A stretch of DNA of 64,000 nucleotides from Orrella dioscoreae (lineage in GTDB: Bacteria > Pseudomonadota > Gammaproteobacteria > Burkholderiales > Burkholderiaceae_B). The stretch spans positions 1,426,001-1,490,000 of the forward strand of contig NZ_LT907988.1 in assembly GCF_900089455.2 (NCBI RefSeq), written 5' to 3'. The first letter of the stretch is position 1, and each line of letters starts with the position of its first letter. The notes below the pieces were generated by a model. It was not told the DNA's origin, searched no databases, and saw only the letters and a list, made by a program, of their open reading frames with translations. Shown here piece by piece: positions 43,502 to 53,412 of the stretch. The position numbers and the translations under genes are program-made.

Positions 43502-43726
43502 CATTTGCCTGTTCGATCTGTTGGGGCGGCGTGGCGGGCGTGGGAACTGTCTTGTCCGTGGAACGGTGTGTCTTGCGGACATGGCTGTGTCGCCGATCAA
43601 CCGGATGGTGGCGGTCGTGGGGAATAAGCGCCACGCAGGCTGTCTGTTCGTCAGCCTTCGGTCAGGTGCTTGAGACTTCACGAATGCTACAATCTATAAG
43701 TTTGCGCACTTGTCGGAAGTTCCTGG
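43502..43726 (+). promoter_or_regulatory. nuo operon leader with a possible promoter
   Basis: These 225 bases between the porin terminator and nuoA hold no gene; I looked for a tRNA and saw none. TTGAGA at 43670-43675 with TCTATA at 43693-43698 (17 bases apart) or TACAAT at 43688-43693 are candidate sigma-70 elements just before nuoA. The exact promoter is uncertain. Confidence 0.4.
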
Positions 43727-44086
43727 ATGAACCTGCACCAATACTTTCCCGTCCTGCTATTCATCGTGGTGGCAACCCTCATGGGGTTCGGCCTTCTCCT
43801 GGCAGGTGCGGCCATCGGTCCGCGCAAGCCCTATGCGGAAAAGCTCTCCCCCTACGAATGCGGCTTCGAGGCCTTCGAAGACTCGCGCATGAAGTTCGAT
43901 GTGCGCTATTACCTCGTCGCCATCCTGTTCATTCTTTTCGACCTGGAAATCGCCTTCCTGTTCCCCTGGGCCATTGCGCAGGGCGAGTTGGGCATGGTCG
44001 GCTTCGGGACGGTCATGGTGTTCCTCGCCGTGCTCACCGTCGGCTTCATCTACGAATGGAAAAAGGGCGCGCTGGACTGGGAGTGA
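43727..44086 (+). CDS. nuoA: NADH:quinone oxidoreductase subunit A
   Basis: This 119-residue membrane subunit of complex I has three helices. It carries the conserved loop [20 protein letters not shown] near residues 40-60, whose cysteine region moves during the active/deactive transition, and [20 protein letters not shown]. It is the first of fourteen nuo genes on this strand. Confidence 0.95.
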   Translation: MNLHQYFPVLLFIVVATLMGFGLLLAGAAIGPRKPYAEKLSPYECGFEAFEDSRMKFDVRYYLVAILFILFDLEIAFLFPWAIAQGELGMVGFGTVMVFLAVLTVGFIYEWKKGALDWE

Positions 44087-44124
44087 TCCCGCCGCGTTCC
44101 TGAGTCAGCGAGACAGAGACAGCT

Positions 44125-44601
44125 ATGGCCATAGACGGCATCCTCAAGCAAGGCTTTATCACCACCAACGCCGACAAGTTCATCAACTGGGCGAAGACCG
44201 GTTCGATGTGGCCCATGACCTTCGGTCTGGCCTGTTGCGCGGTCGAGATGATGCATGCCGGCGCAGCCCGGTATGACCTCGACCAGTTCGGCATCATTTT
44301 CCGCCCCAGTCCGCGCCAGTCGGACCTGATGATCGTGGCAGGCACCCTGTGCAACAAGATGGGTCCCGCGCTGCGCAAGGTCTACGACCAGATGCCCGAG
44401 CCGCGCTGGGTCGTGTCCATGGGTTCCTGTGCGAACGGTGGTGGCTACTACCACTACTCGTACTCGGTGGTTCGCGGTTGCGACCGCATTGTCCCTGTCG
44501 ACGTCTACGTGCCGGGTTGCCCGCCCACGGCCGAGGCGCTGGTCTACGGCTTGCTGCAGATGCAGAACAAGATCCGCAAGACCAACACCATCGCCCGCTG
44601 A
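44125..44601 (+). CDS. nuoB: NADH:quinone oxidoreductase subunit B (cluster N2)
   Basis: This 158-residue peripheral-arm subunit binds the last iron-sulphur cluster (N2) before quinone. The tandem cysteines lie at residues 37-38 ([13 protein letters not shown]), with the others in [10 protein letters not shown] near 102 and [12 protein letters not shown] near 132. The length is that of the usual bacterial form. Confidence 0.96.
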   Translation: MAIDGILKQGFITTNADKFINWAKTGSMWPMTFGLACCAVEMMHAGAARYDLDQFGIIFRPSPRQSDLMIVAGTLCNKMGPALRKVYDQMPEPRWVVSMGSCANGGGYYHYSYSVVRGCDRIVPVDVYVPGCPPTAEALVYGLLQMQNKIRKTNTIAR

Positions 44602-44669
44602 GCGTGCCGCGGGCCATCGCGGCCCGCCGCCTCAGCTAGGCCTCATCGCTTGTAACGACGATACATGAC

Positions 44670-45290
44670 ATGACCCGGCTAGAAACCCTGCAAAACAATC
44701 TGCAAGCCGCCTTCGGCGACGCGGTGTCCCTGACCCTAGCGCTGGGCGAGCTCACGCTGACCGTGCCCGCCGAAAGCTGGGTGCCCGTCGCGACCCGCCT
44801 GCGCGACGAATCCAGCCTGCGCTTCGAGACCTGTGTGGACCTCTGTGGCGTCGACTACTCCACGTATGGCGTGGGCAAGGTCGGTGATCCCCAGGGCACG
44901 GCGCCTGCCTATCCCGGCCGCTACGCGGTCGTGATCCACCTGCTGTCCGTCACGCACAACTGGCGCCTGCGCGTGCGCACCTTCACCCCCTCGTCGGAAT
45001 TCCCCGTGCTGGCGTCGCTGACCAGCGTGTGGCCCGGCGTGAACTGGTTCGAGCGCGAAGCGTTCGATCTGTACGGCGTGGTCTTCGAGGGCCACGACGA
45101 CCTGCGTCGCATCCTGACCGACTACGGCTTCATCGGCCATCCGTTCCGCAAGGACTTCCCGCTGTCGGGCAACGTCGAAATGCGCTACGACCCCGAGCAG
45201 AAGCGCGTGCTGTACCAGCCGGTCACCATCGAACCCAGGGAAATCACCCCGCGCATCATCCGCGAGGACAGCTACGGGATAGGTCGCTGA
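44670..45290 (+). CDS. nuoC: NADH:quinone oxidoreductase subunit C
   Basis: This 206-residue 30-kDa subunit contains the signature ERE-x-FDLYGV ([20 protein letters not shown], about residues 128-147), followed by [20 protein letters not shown]. It is a separate protein here, not fused to NuoD as in E. coli. One base separates it from nuoD. Confidence 0.96.
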   Translation: MTRLETLQNNLQAAFGDAVSLTLALGELTLTVPAESWVPVATRLRDESSLRFETCVDLCGVDYSTYGVGKVGDPQGTAPAYPGRYAVVIHLLSVTHNWRLRVRTFTPSSEFPVLASLTSVWPGVNWFEREAFDLYGVVFEGHDDLRRILTDYGFIGHPFRKDFPLSGNVEMRYDPEQKRVLYQPVTIEPREITPRIIREDSYGIGR

Positions 45291-45291
45291 G

Positions 45292-46545
45292 ATGTCTGAA
45301 ATCAAGAACTACACGCTGAACTTCGGCCCGCAGCACCCGGCCGCCCACGGCGTGCTCCGTCTGGTGCTGGAACTGGATGGCGAAGTCATCCAGCGCGCCG
45401 ACCCGCACATCGGCCTGCTGCATCGCGGCACCGAGAAGCTGGCCGAGCACAAGACCTTCATCCAGGCGCTGCCCTACATGGACCGCCTGGACTACGTGTC
45501 CATGATGTGCAACGAGCACGCCTACGTCATGGCCATCGAGAAGCTGCTGGGCATCGAAGCCCCGCTGCGGGCGCAATACATCCGCGTGATGTTCGATGAA
45601 ATCACGCGCATCCTGAACCACCTCATGTCGCTGGGTTCGCACGCGCTGGACGTGGGCGCCATGGCGGTGTTCCTGTATGCCTTCCGCGAGCGTGAAGACC
45701 TGATGGACTGCTACGAAGCGGTCTCGGGCGCGCGCATGCACGCGGCCTACTACCGTCCGGGCGGCGTCTATCGCGACCTGCCCGACACGATGGCCCAGCA
45801 CCAGAACAGCAAGTACCGCAGCGAAAAGGAAATGCGCGTCATGAACGACGCGCGTTCGGGCTCGCTGCTGGACTTCATCGAAGACTTCACCAACCGCTTC
45901 CCCGCCTGTGTCGACGAGTACGAGACGCTGCTCACCGACAACCGCATCTGGAAGCAGCGCCTGGTGGGCATCGGCGTGGTCGATCCCGATCGCGCCAAGG
46001 CCCTGGGCTTCACCGGCCCCATGCTGCGTGGCTCGGGCATCGCCTGGGACCTGCGCAAGATGCAGCCCTACGAAGTCTATGACCTGATGGACTTCGACGT
46101 GCCCGTGGGCGTGAACGGCGACTGCTATGACCGCTACCTGGTCCGCGTGGCCGAAATGCGCCAGAGCAACCGCATCATCCGCCAGTGCATCGAGTGGCTG
46201 CGCAACAATCCCGGCCCGGTCATGACGGACAACCACAAGGTCGCGCCGCCCAAGCGCACCGGCATGAAGTCCACCATGGAAGAGCTGATCCACCACTTCA
46301 AGCTGTACACCGAAGGGTTCCACGTGCCGCCCGGCGAGGCCTATGCCGCCGTCGAGCATCCCAAGGGCGAGTTCGGCATCTACCTGGTGGCCGACGGCGC
46401 GAATAAGCCGTACCGCCTGAAGATACGTGCCCCGGGTTTCGCGCACTTGCAGTCGCTGGATGAGATGGCGCGCGGTCACATGATCGCCGACGCCGTGACC
46501 ATCATCGGCACGCAGGACATCGTATTCGGCGAGATCGACCGCTAA
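45292..46545 (+). CDS. nuoD: NADH:quinone oxidoreductase subunit D
   Basis: This 417-residue 49-kDa subunit forms the quinone chamber with NuoB. The early loop [20 protein letters not shown] carries the conserved His pair near the quinone headgroup, and [13 protein letters not shown] and [13 protein letters not shown] follow. The C-terminus [12 protein letters not shown] is the usual ending. The start is the ATG next to the nuoC stop. Confidence 0.96.
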   Translation: MSEIKNYTLNFGPQHPAAHGVLRLVLELDGEVIQRADPHIGLLHRGTEKLAEHKTFIQALPYMDRLDYVSMMCNEHAYVMAIEKLLGIEAPLRAQYIRVMFDEITRILNHLMSLGSHALDVGAMAVFLYAFREREDLMDCYEAVSGARMHAAYYRPGGVYRDLPDTMAQHQNSKYRSEKEMRVMNDARSGSLLDFIEDFTNRFPACVDEYETLLTDNRIWKQRLVGIGVVDPDRAKALGFTGPMLRGSGIAWDLRKMQPYEVYDLMDFDVPVGVNGDCYDRYLVRVAEMRQSNRIIRQCIEWLRNNPGPVMTDNHKVAPPKRTGMKSTMEELIHHFKLYTEGFHVPPGEAYAAVEHPKGEFGIYLVADGANKPYRLKIRAPGFAHLQSLDEMARGHMIADAVTIIGTQDIVFGEIDR

Positions 46546-46582
46546 GGCGGCCGGCTCGCACCGTTATTTTCGGATTCAAATC

Positions 46583-47077
46583 ATGCTGCTCTCCGAACAG
46601 GCCTACCAGAAGATCGACAGGGAACTCGCCAAGTTCCCCGCCGAGCAGAGACAGTCCGCCATCATGGCGTCGCTGGGCATTGCTCAGGTCGAAGCCGGCT
46701 GGGTCTCGCCCGAGGTGATCGAGGACGTCGCCAACTACCTGGGCGTGCCGCCCATTGCCGTCCAGGAAGTCGCCACGTTCTACAACATGTTCGACGTGCG
46801 TCCGGTCGGCAAGATCAAGATCTCGGTCTGCACCAACCTGCCCTGTGCCTTGCGCGACGGTGAAAAGACCGCCGACCTGCTGAAGAAGAAGCTGGGCATC
46901 GGTTTCCGCGAAACCACGGCCGATGGCCTGTTCTCGCTGGTCGAAGGCGAGTGCATGGGCGCCTGCGGCGATTCCCCGGTGCTGCTGGTGAACAACCGCC
47001 ATATGTGCGTGCGCATGTCCGAGGAACGCATCGACGCCATGCTCGACGATCTGAAAGCCCAAGGCGCTTCACTATGA
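46583..47077 (+). CDS. nuoE: NADH:quinone oxidoreductase subunit E (cluster N1a)
   Basis: This 164-residue thioredoxin-like subunit holds a [2Fe-2S] cluster through Cys 83, 88, 124 and 128 ([10 protein letters not shown] and [12 protein letters not shown]). It works with NuoF in the NADH dehydrogenase module. The stop overlaps the nuoF start by 4 bases. Confidence 0.95.
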   Translation: MLLSEQAYQKIDRELAKFPAEQRQSAIMASLGIAQVEAGWVSPEVIEDVANYLGVPPIAVQEVATFYNMFDVRPVGKIKISVCTNLPCALRDGEKTADLLKKKLGIGFRETTADGLFSLVEGECMGACGDSPVLLVNNRHMCVRMSEERIDAMLDDLKAQGASL

Positions 47078-48456
47078 CTACGCTCGATCTCCAACGTTTC
47101 GACCTGCGCAACTACTCGCAGGGCCTGGCCCCCGATCCGGCAGGCAACGATGCCGCCCGCACCATGTGCTTCCATGATCGCCACATCTCGCCGCAGATCA
47201 TGGCGGGCCTGGACGGCGACAACTGGGGCCTGCAGGAATACGTCAAGCGCGGTGGCTACGAGGCCCTGCGCAAGATCCTGACCACGGGCATGAAGCCCGA
47301 GGACGTCATTGCCGAGGTGAAGGCCTCGGGCCTGCGCGGCCGTGGCGGCGCGGGCTTCCCGACCGGCCTGAAGTGGAGCTTCATGCCGCGCGGCTTCCCC
47401 GGCCAGAAGTACCTCGTCTGCAATTCCGACGAAGGCGAACCGGGCACGTTCAAGGATCGCGACATCCTGCGCTTCAACCCGCACATCGTGATCGAGGGCA
47501 TGGCCATCGCGGCCTACGCGATGGGCATCAACGTGGGCTACAACTACATCCACGGCGAAATCTTCGAGGTGTACGAGCGCTTCGAAGCGGCGCTGGAGGA
47601 AGCCCGCGCCGGCGGCTTCCTGGGCAAGGGCATCCTGGGCTCGGAATTCGATTTCCAGCTGCATGCCTTCCATGGCTATGGCGCCTACATCTGTGGCGAG
47701 GAAACCGCGCTGCTCGAATCGCTGGAAGGCAAGAAGGGCCAGCCGCGCTTCAAGCCGCCTTTCCCCGCCAGCTTCGGCCTGTACGGCAAGCCCACCACGA
47801 TCAACAACACCGAGACCTTCGCGGCGGTGCCCTGGATCATCCGCAACAGCGGCGCGGCCTACCTCGAAATCGGCAAGCCCAACAACGGCGGCACCAAGCT
47901 GTTCTCGGTGTCGGGCGACGTCGAGCGTCCGGGCAACTACGAGATCCCGCTGGGCACGCCGTTCTCCAAGCTGCTGGAACTGGCCGGCGGCATGCGCGGC
48001 GGCAAGAAGCTGAAGGCAGTCATCCCCGGCGGTTCCAGCGCGCCGGTGCTGCCCGCGCACATCATCATGGACTGCACCATGGACTACGACAGCATCGCCA
48101 AGGCTGGCTCGATGCTGGGGTCGGGCGCGGTCATCGTGATGGACGAGACGCGTTGCATGGTCAAGTCGCTGCAGCGCCTGTCGTACTTCTATTTCGAGGA
48201 AAGCTGCGGCCAGTGCACGCCGTGCCGGGAAGGCACGGGCTGGCTCTATCGCATGGTCAACCGGATCGAGAACGGCCAGGGCCGCCAGGAAGACCTGGAC
48301 CTGCTGGACTCGGTGGCCGGCAACATCATGGGCCGCACCATCTGCGCGCTGGGCGACGCCGCCGCGATGCCGGTGCGTGGCTTCCTGAAGCACTATCGCG
48401 ACGAATTCGCACACCACATCGAGCACAAGTGCTGTGTGGTGCCGAAGTACCTGTAA
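47074..48456 (+). CDS. nuoF: NADH:quinone oxidoreductase subunit F (NADH/FMN site)
   Basis: This 460-residue subunit binds NADH and FMN and carries cluster N3. The glycine-rich nucleotide site is [20 protein letters not shown] near residues 88-107, and N3 is bound by [12 protein letters not shown] plus a later cysteine in [13 protein letters not shown] 47074 gives the normal N-terminus [17 protein letters not shown]; the longer upstream frame lies inside nuoE. Confidence 0.96.
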   Translation: MTTLDLQRFDLRNYSQGLAPDPAGNDAARTMCFHDRHISPQIMAGLDGDNWGLQEYVKRGGYEALRKILTTGMKPEDVIAEVKASGLRGRGGAGFPTGLKWSFMPRGFPGQKYLVCNSDEGEPGTFKDRDILRFNPHIVIEGMAIAAYAMGINVGYNYIHGEIFEVYERFEAALEEARAGGFLGKGILGSEFDFQLHAFHGYGAYICGEETALLESLEGKKGQPRFKPPFPASFGLYGKPTTINNTETFAAVPWIIRNSGAAYLEIGKPNNGGTKLFSVSGDVERPGNYEIPLGTPFSKLLELAGGMRGGKKLKAVIPGGSSAPVLPAHIIMDCTMDYDSIAKAGSMLGSGAVIVMDETRCMVKSLQRLSYFYFEESCGQCTPCREGTGWLYRMVNRIENGQGRQEDLDLLDSVAGNIMGRTICALGDAAAMPVRGFLKHYRDEFAHHIEHKCCVVPKYL

Positions 48457-48473
48457 AGGTTGGACGAGAGATC

Positions 48474-50801
48474 ATGGTTGAACTGACCATCGACGGCAAT
48501 AAGGTCGAAGTACCCGAAGGCAGCATGGTGATGCATGCCGCCCACAAGCTCGGGGTGTACGTACCGCATTTCTGCTATCACAAGAAACTGTCCATCGCGG
48601 CCAACTGCCGCATGTGCCTGGTCGACGTGGAAAAGGCGCCCAAGGCATTGCCCGCCTGCGCCACTCCCGCGACCAACGGCATGGTGGTGCACACCGCTTC
48701 CGAGCGCGCCGTGTCCGCCCAGAAGAGCGTGATGGAGTTCCTGCTCATCAATCACCCGCTGGATTGCCCGATCTGTGACCAGGGCGGCGAGTGCCAGTTG
48801 CAGGACATCGCCGTGGGTTACGGCGGCTCGTCGTCGCGCTACAACGAAGAAAAGCGCGTGGTGTTCCACAAGGACCTGGGCCCGCTGGTCTCGGCCGAGG
48901 AAATGTCGCGCTGCATCCACTGCACCCGCTGCGTGCGTTTCGGCCAGGAAGTGGCCGGCGTGATGGAGCTGGGCATGGTGGGCCGCGGTGAACACTCCGA
49001 GATCACCACGTTCGTGGGCCGTTCGGTCGAGTCCGAGCTGTCCGGCAACATGATCGACCTCTGCCCGGTCGGCGCGCTGACCTCCAAGCCGTTCCGCTAC
49101 CAGGCCCGCACCTGGGAACTGGCGCGCCGCCGCAGCGTCAGCCCGCATGACAGCCTGGGCGCCAACCTGGTCGTCCAGGTCAAGGGCGAGCGTGTGCTGC
49201 GCGTGGTGCCCTTCGAGAACGATGCCGTCAACGAGTGCTGGATCAGCGACCGTGACCGCTTTTCGTACGAAGGCCTGCACGAAGACCGCCTGACCGCCCC
49301 GATGGTGCGCAGCTGTGATGGGCAGTGGCGCGAAGTGTCGTGGAGCGAAGCGCTGCAATCCGTCGCCCAGGGCCTGACCCGCGTGCGTGACAGCTTCGGC
49401 GCCGGCCAGATCGGCGCGCTTGCCACTGAATACGCCACGACTGAAGAGTTCTCGCTGCTGGCCCGCCTGACGCGCGCGCTGGGTTCCGAGAACATCGATT
49501 TCCGCCTGCGCCAGACCGATGCGTCCTTCGACGCCGCCCGTGCTGGCGTGCCGTGGCTGGGCATGGCCGTGTCCGACCTCGACACCGTCGACTGCGTGCT
49601 GGTCGTGGGTTCCGTCCTGCGCAAGGACCACCCGCTGATCGCCCAGCGCCTGCGCCAGGCCGCCAAGCGCGGCGCGCGCATCCTGCTGGTCGACACGCTG
49701 GCCGACGATCCGCTGCTGCCGGTCGCCGCCCGCCTGACCGTGGCGCCTTCGGCGCTGCCGCGCGCGCTGGCCGAGATCGGCGCGGCGCTGGCTGCCCTGA
49801 AGTCCACGGAAACGCCGGCTGCCTTCGCCGCGGTCGAGCCGAGCGAGGCTGCCCGCAAGATCGCCGAATTCCTGGCTGCCGGCACGCAGACCGCCGTGCT
49901 GCTGGGCAACCAGGCCGTCGCCGCGCCCGAGGCCAGCCTGCTGGCCGCCAACGCCCGCCACCTGGCCGATGCCGTGGCCGCGCGTTTCGGTTTCCTGACC
50001 GCCGGCGGCAACACGCTGGGCGGTTACCTGGCCGGCGCCGTGCCGGGGCAGGGCGGCAAGGGCGCGCAGGCCATGCTGGCCGAGCCGCTGAAGGCCTATG
50101 TCGTGCTGCACGCCGAACCGCTGCTGGATGCCGACAACGGCGCCCAGGCCGTGGAGGCGCTGAAGGCCGCGCAGTTCTCGGTGGCGCTCACGCCTTACCG
50201 TTCTTCGGCCGAACAATGGGCCGACGTCATGCTGCCGGTGGCGCCGTTCACCGAGACCTCCGGCACGTTCATCAACGCCCAGGGCCTGGCGCAAAGCTTC
50301 AAGGGCACGGTTGCGCCCCTGGGCCAGACGCGTCCGGCCTGGAAGGTGCTGCGCGTGCTGGGCAACGTGCTGCAACTGCAGGGCTTCGACGACGAAACCT
50401 CCGAGGGCGTGCGTGACGCCGCGCTGGTGGGGGGCATCGAAGGCCGCCTGTCCAACGACGTCAAGGCCGCGCTCGGCGTGGGCAAGCCCGCGCAGGGCGG
50501 GCTGGAACGCGCCGCGGATCTCCCGATCTACCGCAGCGACGCCATCGTGCGCCGCGCCCCTTCGCTGCAGGCAACCGCGTCCTCGCGCGCGCCCCAGGCG
50601 AAGGTCAACGCCGCCACCCTGGCCAAGCTCGGCCTGGAGGCCGGCCAGGCTGTGCGGGTGGCGTCGGCGCAAGGCAGCGTGACGCTGCCGCTGGCGGTGG
50701 ACAACAACGTGGCGGACGGCGCGGTGCGCGTCGCGGCCGGTTTCGAGCAGACTGCGGCACTGGGTAGCGCCTTCGGTCAACTGACGGTGGAGCGTGCCTG
50801 A
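48474..50801 (+). CDS. nuoG: NADH:quinone oxidoreductase subunit G (75-kDa)
   Basis: This 775-residue protein has an N-terminal [2Fe-2S] domain ([20 protein letters not shown], then PACATPA), a His-Cys3 region ([18 protein letters not shown]), a [4Fe-4S] region ([24 protein letters not shown]) and a molybdopterin-oxidoreductase-like domain from about 220. The C-terminal part (500-775) is Ala-rich and less conserved. ATG 48474 starts the family N-terminus; it overlaps nuoH by one base. Confidence 0.95.
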   Translation: MVELTIDGNKVEVPEGSMVMHAAHKLGVYVPHFCYHKKLSIAANCRMCLVDVEKAPKALPACATPATNGMVVHTASERAVSAQKSVMEFLLINHPLDCPICDQGGECQLQDIAVGYGGSSSRYNEEKRVVFHKDLGPLVSAEEMSRCIHCTRCVRFGQEVAGVMELGMVGRGEHSEITTFVGRSVESELSGNMIDLCPVGALTSKPFRYQARTWELARRRSVSPHDSLGANLVVQVKGERVLRVVPFENDAVNECWISDRDRFSYEGLHEDRLTAPMVRSCDGQWREVSWSEALQSVAQGLTRVRDSFGAGQIGALATEYATTEEFSLLARLTRALGSENIDFRLRQTDASFDAARAGVPWLGMAVSDLDTVDCVLVVGSVLRKDHPLIAQRLRQAAKRGARILLVDTLADDPLLPVAARLTVAPSALPRALAEIGAALAALKSTETPAAFAAVEPSEAARKIAEFLAAGTQTAVLLGNQAVAAPEASLLAANARHLADAVAARFGFLTAGGNTLGGYLAGAVPGQGGKGAQAMLAEPLKAYVVLHAEPLLDADNGAQAVEALKAAQFSVALTPYRSSAEQWADVMLPVAPFTETSGTFINAQGLAQSFKGTVAPLGQTRPAWKVLRVLGNVLQLQGFDDETSEGVRDAALVGGIEGRLSNDVKAALGVGKPAQGGLERAADLPIYRSDAIVRRAPSLQATASSRAPQAKVNAATLAKLGLEAGQAVRVASAQGSVTLPLAVDNNVADGAVRVAAGFEQTAALGSAFGQLTVERA

Positions 50802-51874
50802 TGGAATGGCTCAACGTTCTTGAAAGCCAAGGCGTGGCGTTGCTGGGCCCGACGGCCTGGCTGGTGGTGTGGACGGTCGTCAAGATCCTGATCATCGCCG
50901 TGCCCATCATCCTGTGCGTGGCCTATCTCACGTACTGGGAACGCAAGATGATCGGTTTCATGCACGTGCGCCTCGGGCCCACGCGCGTGGGCTATCGCGG
51001 CCTGCTGCAGCCCTTCGCCGACGTCTTCAAGCTGCTGACCAAGGAAGTCATCGTCCCCAGCCAGGCCAACAAGGTCCTGTACATCCTGGCGCCGGTGGTC
51101 ACCCTGATGCCGGCGCTGGCCGCCTGGGCGGTGGTGCCTTTCGGTCCGGAAGCGGTGCTGGCCAACGTCAATGCCGGCCTGCTGTACATCATGGCCATCA
51201 CCTCCATCGGCGTCTACGGCGTCATCGTGGCGGGCTGGGCCTCCAACTCGAAGTACGCCCTGCTGGCGGCGCTGCGCGCCTCGGCCCAGATGGTGTCCTA
51301 CGAGCTGGCCATCGGCTTCGTGCTGGTGGTGGTGCTGCTGGTGTCGGGCAGCCTGAACATGAACGAGATCGTGCTGGGCCAAGGCCGCGGCTGGTTCGCC
51401 GAGCGCGGCATCACCTTCCTGTCCTGGAACTGGCTGCCGCTGCTGCCGCTCTTCGTCATCTACGTGATCTCGGCCGTGGCCGAAACCAACCGCCACCCCT
51501 TCGACGTGGTGGAAGGCGAATCGGAAATCGTGGCCGGCCACATGGTCGAGTACTCGGGCATGGCCTTCGCCCTGTTCTTCCTGGGTGAATACGCCAACAT
51601 GATCCTGTTGTCGGCCCTGGCCTCGATCATGTTCCTGGGCGGCTGGATGGCGCCCGTGGACATCGCGCCGCTGAACTGGATCCCGGGCTGGATCTGGCTG
51701 GGCCTGAAAACCTTCTTCGTCGTGTCCCTGTTCATCTGGTTCCGCGCATCGTTCCCGCGTTACCGCTATGACCAGATCATGCGTCTGGGTTGGAAGATCT
51801 TCATCCCACTGACGGGCGTCTGGCTCGTGGTGGTGGCGATCTGGATGCAGACGCCCTGGAACATCTGGCACTGA
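50801..51874 (+). CDS. nuoH: NADH:quinone oxidoreductase subunit H
   Basis: This 357-residue subunit has eight membrane helices and joins the peripheral arm to the proton-pumping arm. It has conserved [20 protein letters not shown] near the start and [20 protein letters not shown] in the loop that lines the quinone tunnel. The length is slightly greater than in E. coli (325). Confidence 0.96.
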   Translation: MEWLNVLESQGVALLGPTAWLVVWTVVKILIIAVPIILCVAYLTYWERKMIGFMHVRLGPTRVGYRGLLQPFADVFKLLTKEVIVPSQANKVLYILAPVVTLMPALAAWAVVPFGPEAVLANVNAGLLYIMAITSIGVYGVIVAGWASNSKYALLAALRASAQMVSYELAIGFVLVVVLLVSGSLNMNEIVLGQGRGWFAERGITFLSWNWLPLLPLFVIYVISAVAETNRHPFDVVEGESEIVAGHMVEYSGMAFALFFLGEYANMILLSALASIMFLGGWMAPVDIAPLNWIPGWIWLGLKTFFVVSLFIWFRASFPRYRYDQIMRLGWKIFIPLTGVWLVVVAIWMQTPWNIWH

Positions 51875-51900
51875 AGCGACCGAGCACAAAGGCAAGAGTT

Positions 51901-52389
51901 ATGGAAGCGATCAAGGATTTCTTCGGCAGCCTGATGCTGACCGAACTGCTCAAGGGCATGCGCCTGACGGGCAAGTATTTCTTCAAGCGCAAGGTCACCT
52001 TGCGCTACCCGGTGGAAAAGACCCCGACTTCGCCGCGGTTCCGCGGCCTGCACGCGCTGCGCCGTTATCCCAACGGCGAAGAGCGTTGCATCGCCTGCAA
52101 GCTGTGCGAAGCCGTCTGTCCGGCCGTGGCCATCACGATCGAGTCGGACGTGCGTGACGACGGCACCCGCCGCACCACGCGCTATGACATCGACCTGACC
52201 AAGTGCATCTTCTGCGGCTTCTGCGAGGAAAGCTGCCCGGTGGATTCCATCGTCGAGACGCACATCCACGAATACCACGGCGAGAAGCGCGGCGACCTGT
52301 ACTTCACGAAGGACATGCTGCTGGCGGTCGGTGATCGCTACGAGAACGAAATCGCCCAGCGTCGCGCAGCCGACGCGCCTTATCGCTGA
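51901..52389 (+). CDS. nuoI: NADH:quinone oxidoreductase subunit I (clusters N6a/N6b)
   Basis: This 162-residue ferredoxin-like subunit has two CxxCxxCxxxCP motifs: [15 protein letters not shown] near 62-75 and [15 protein letters not shown] near 102-115. It relays electrons from NuoG toward NuoB. It follows nuoH by 26 bases. Confidence 0.96.
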   Translation: MEAIKDFFGSLMLTELLKGMRLTGKYFFKRKVTLRYPVEKTPTSPRFRGLHALRRYPNGEERCIACKLCEAVCPAVAITIESDVRDDGTRRTTRYDIDLTKCIFCGFCEESCPVDSIVETHIHEYHGEKRGDLYFTKDMLLAVGDRYENEIAQRRAADAPYR

Positions 52390-52406
52390 TCGCAGGCCGA
52401 CACGAC

Positions 52407-53090
52407 ATGACATTCACCACCATCCTGTTCTACGTGCTGGCCCTGGTGCTGGTCTACGCGGCGTTCCGCGTGATCACCGCCACCAGCCCGGTCACCGCCG
52501 TGCTCCACCTGATCCTGGTGTTCTTCAACGCCGCCATGATCTGGATGCTGCTCGGCGCCGAGTTCCTGGCCCTGCTGCTCGTCGTCGTCTACGTCGGCGC
52601 GGTCATGGTGCTATTCCTCTTCGTCGTGATGATGCTGGATATCCGCATCGATTCCCTGCGCACGGGCTTGCGGACCTACCTGCCGCTGGGCCTGGCCATC
52701 GGTCTCATCATGGTCGTGGAAATGGGCTTCGTGCTGGCCTCGTCCTGGTCCGACATCGGCCCCGCCTTCCAGCAGGCCGACGACTACAACAACACCCGTA
52801 CGCTGGGTGAGGCCATGTACAGCCAGTACGTCTATGGCGTGGAGGTCGGCGCCGTGCTGCTGCTGGTCGGCATGGTCGCGGCCATCGCGCTGACGCTGCG
52901 CCGCCGCAACGACGTGCGCTACAACGATCCGGCCGCCGCCGTGCGCGTGAAGGCCAAGGACCGCTTCCGCATGGTGAAGATCGCCCCGCAGGTCGAGAAG
53001 CCCACGGAGGCGCCGGCCGCCGAGGCGTCGGTTGAAGGCGCTGCCGCGCCCACCGCCGCTGCGCACGCCGCCCAAGGAGAAAAGAAATGA
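52407..53090 (+). CDS. nuoJ: NADH:quinone oxidoreductase subunit J
   Basis: This 227-residue membrane subunit has five helices in the first 170 residues, including the conserved [18 protein letters not shown] that forms the pi-bulge helix. The C-terminal 55 residues are polar, then Ala/Glu-rich ([15 protein letters not shown]), longer than in E. coli (184 residues). Its stop overlaps nuoK by 4 bases. Confidence 0.95.
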   Translation: MTFTTILFYVLALVLVYAAFRVITATSPVTAVLHLILVFFNAAMIWMLLGAEFLALLLVVVYVGAVMVLFLFVVMMLDIRIDSLRTGLRTYLPLGLAIGLIMVVEMGFVLASSWSDIGPAFQQADDYNNTRTLGEAMYSQYVYGVEVGAVLLLVGMVAAIALTLRRRNDVRYNDPAAAVRVKAKDRFRMVKIAPQVEKPTEAPAAEASVEGAAAPTAAAHAAQGEKK

Positions 53091-53395
53091 CCCTGACGCT
53101 GCCCCATTTCCTGATCCTGGGCGCGATCCTGTTCGCGATCGGCGTGTTCGGCATCTTCCTGAACCGCCGCAACCTCATCATCCTGCTGATGTCCATCGAG
53201 CTGATGCTGCTGGCCGTCAACATGAACTTCGTGGCGTTCTCCAGCTGGTTTGGCGACACCGCCGGTCAGGTCTTCGTGTTCTTCATCCTGACCGTGGCCG
53301 CCGCCGAGGCCGCCATCGGCCTGGCGATCCTGGTGCTGCTGTTCCGCAACCTGAACACGATCAACGTCGACGAGCTCGACCGCCTCAAGGGCTGA
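53087..53395 (+). CDS. nuoK: NADH:quinone oxidoreductase subunit K
   Basis: This 102-residue subunit has three helices with the two buried glutamates of the proton path ([16 protein letters not shown] and [16 protein letters not shown]). The length matches the family. It overlaps nuoJ by 4 bases and lies 17 bases before nuoL. Confidence 0.96.
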   Translation: MTLTLPHFLILGAILFAIGVFGIFLNRRNLIILLMSIELMLLAVNMNFVAFSSWFGDTAGQVFVFFILTVAAAEAAIGLAILVLLFRNLNTINVDELDRLKG

Positions 53396-53412
53396 CGGGA
53401 ACACAGAAGAAC

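Noticed and set aside
43502-43726. Possible tRNA gene before nuoA
   Set aside because: A tRNA is often found upstream of nuo in related bacteria, but no cloverleaf arms or CCA-type end could be made out here.
47373-48473. Upstream extension of the nuoG frame
   Set aside because: It runs through nuoF in another frame. The real NuoG N-terminus starts at 48474 with the ferredoxin-type domain.
48393-50780. 795-codon open frame on the minus strand
   Set aside because: It is antisense to nuoG, whose cysteine motifs confirm the plus-strand gene.
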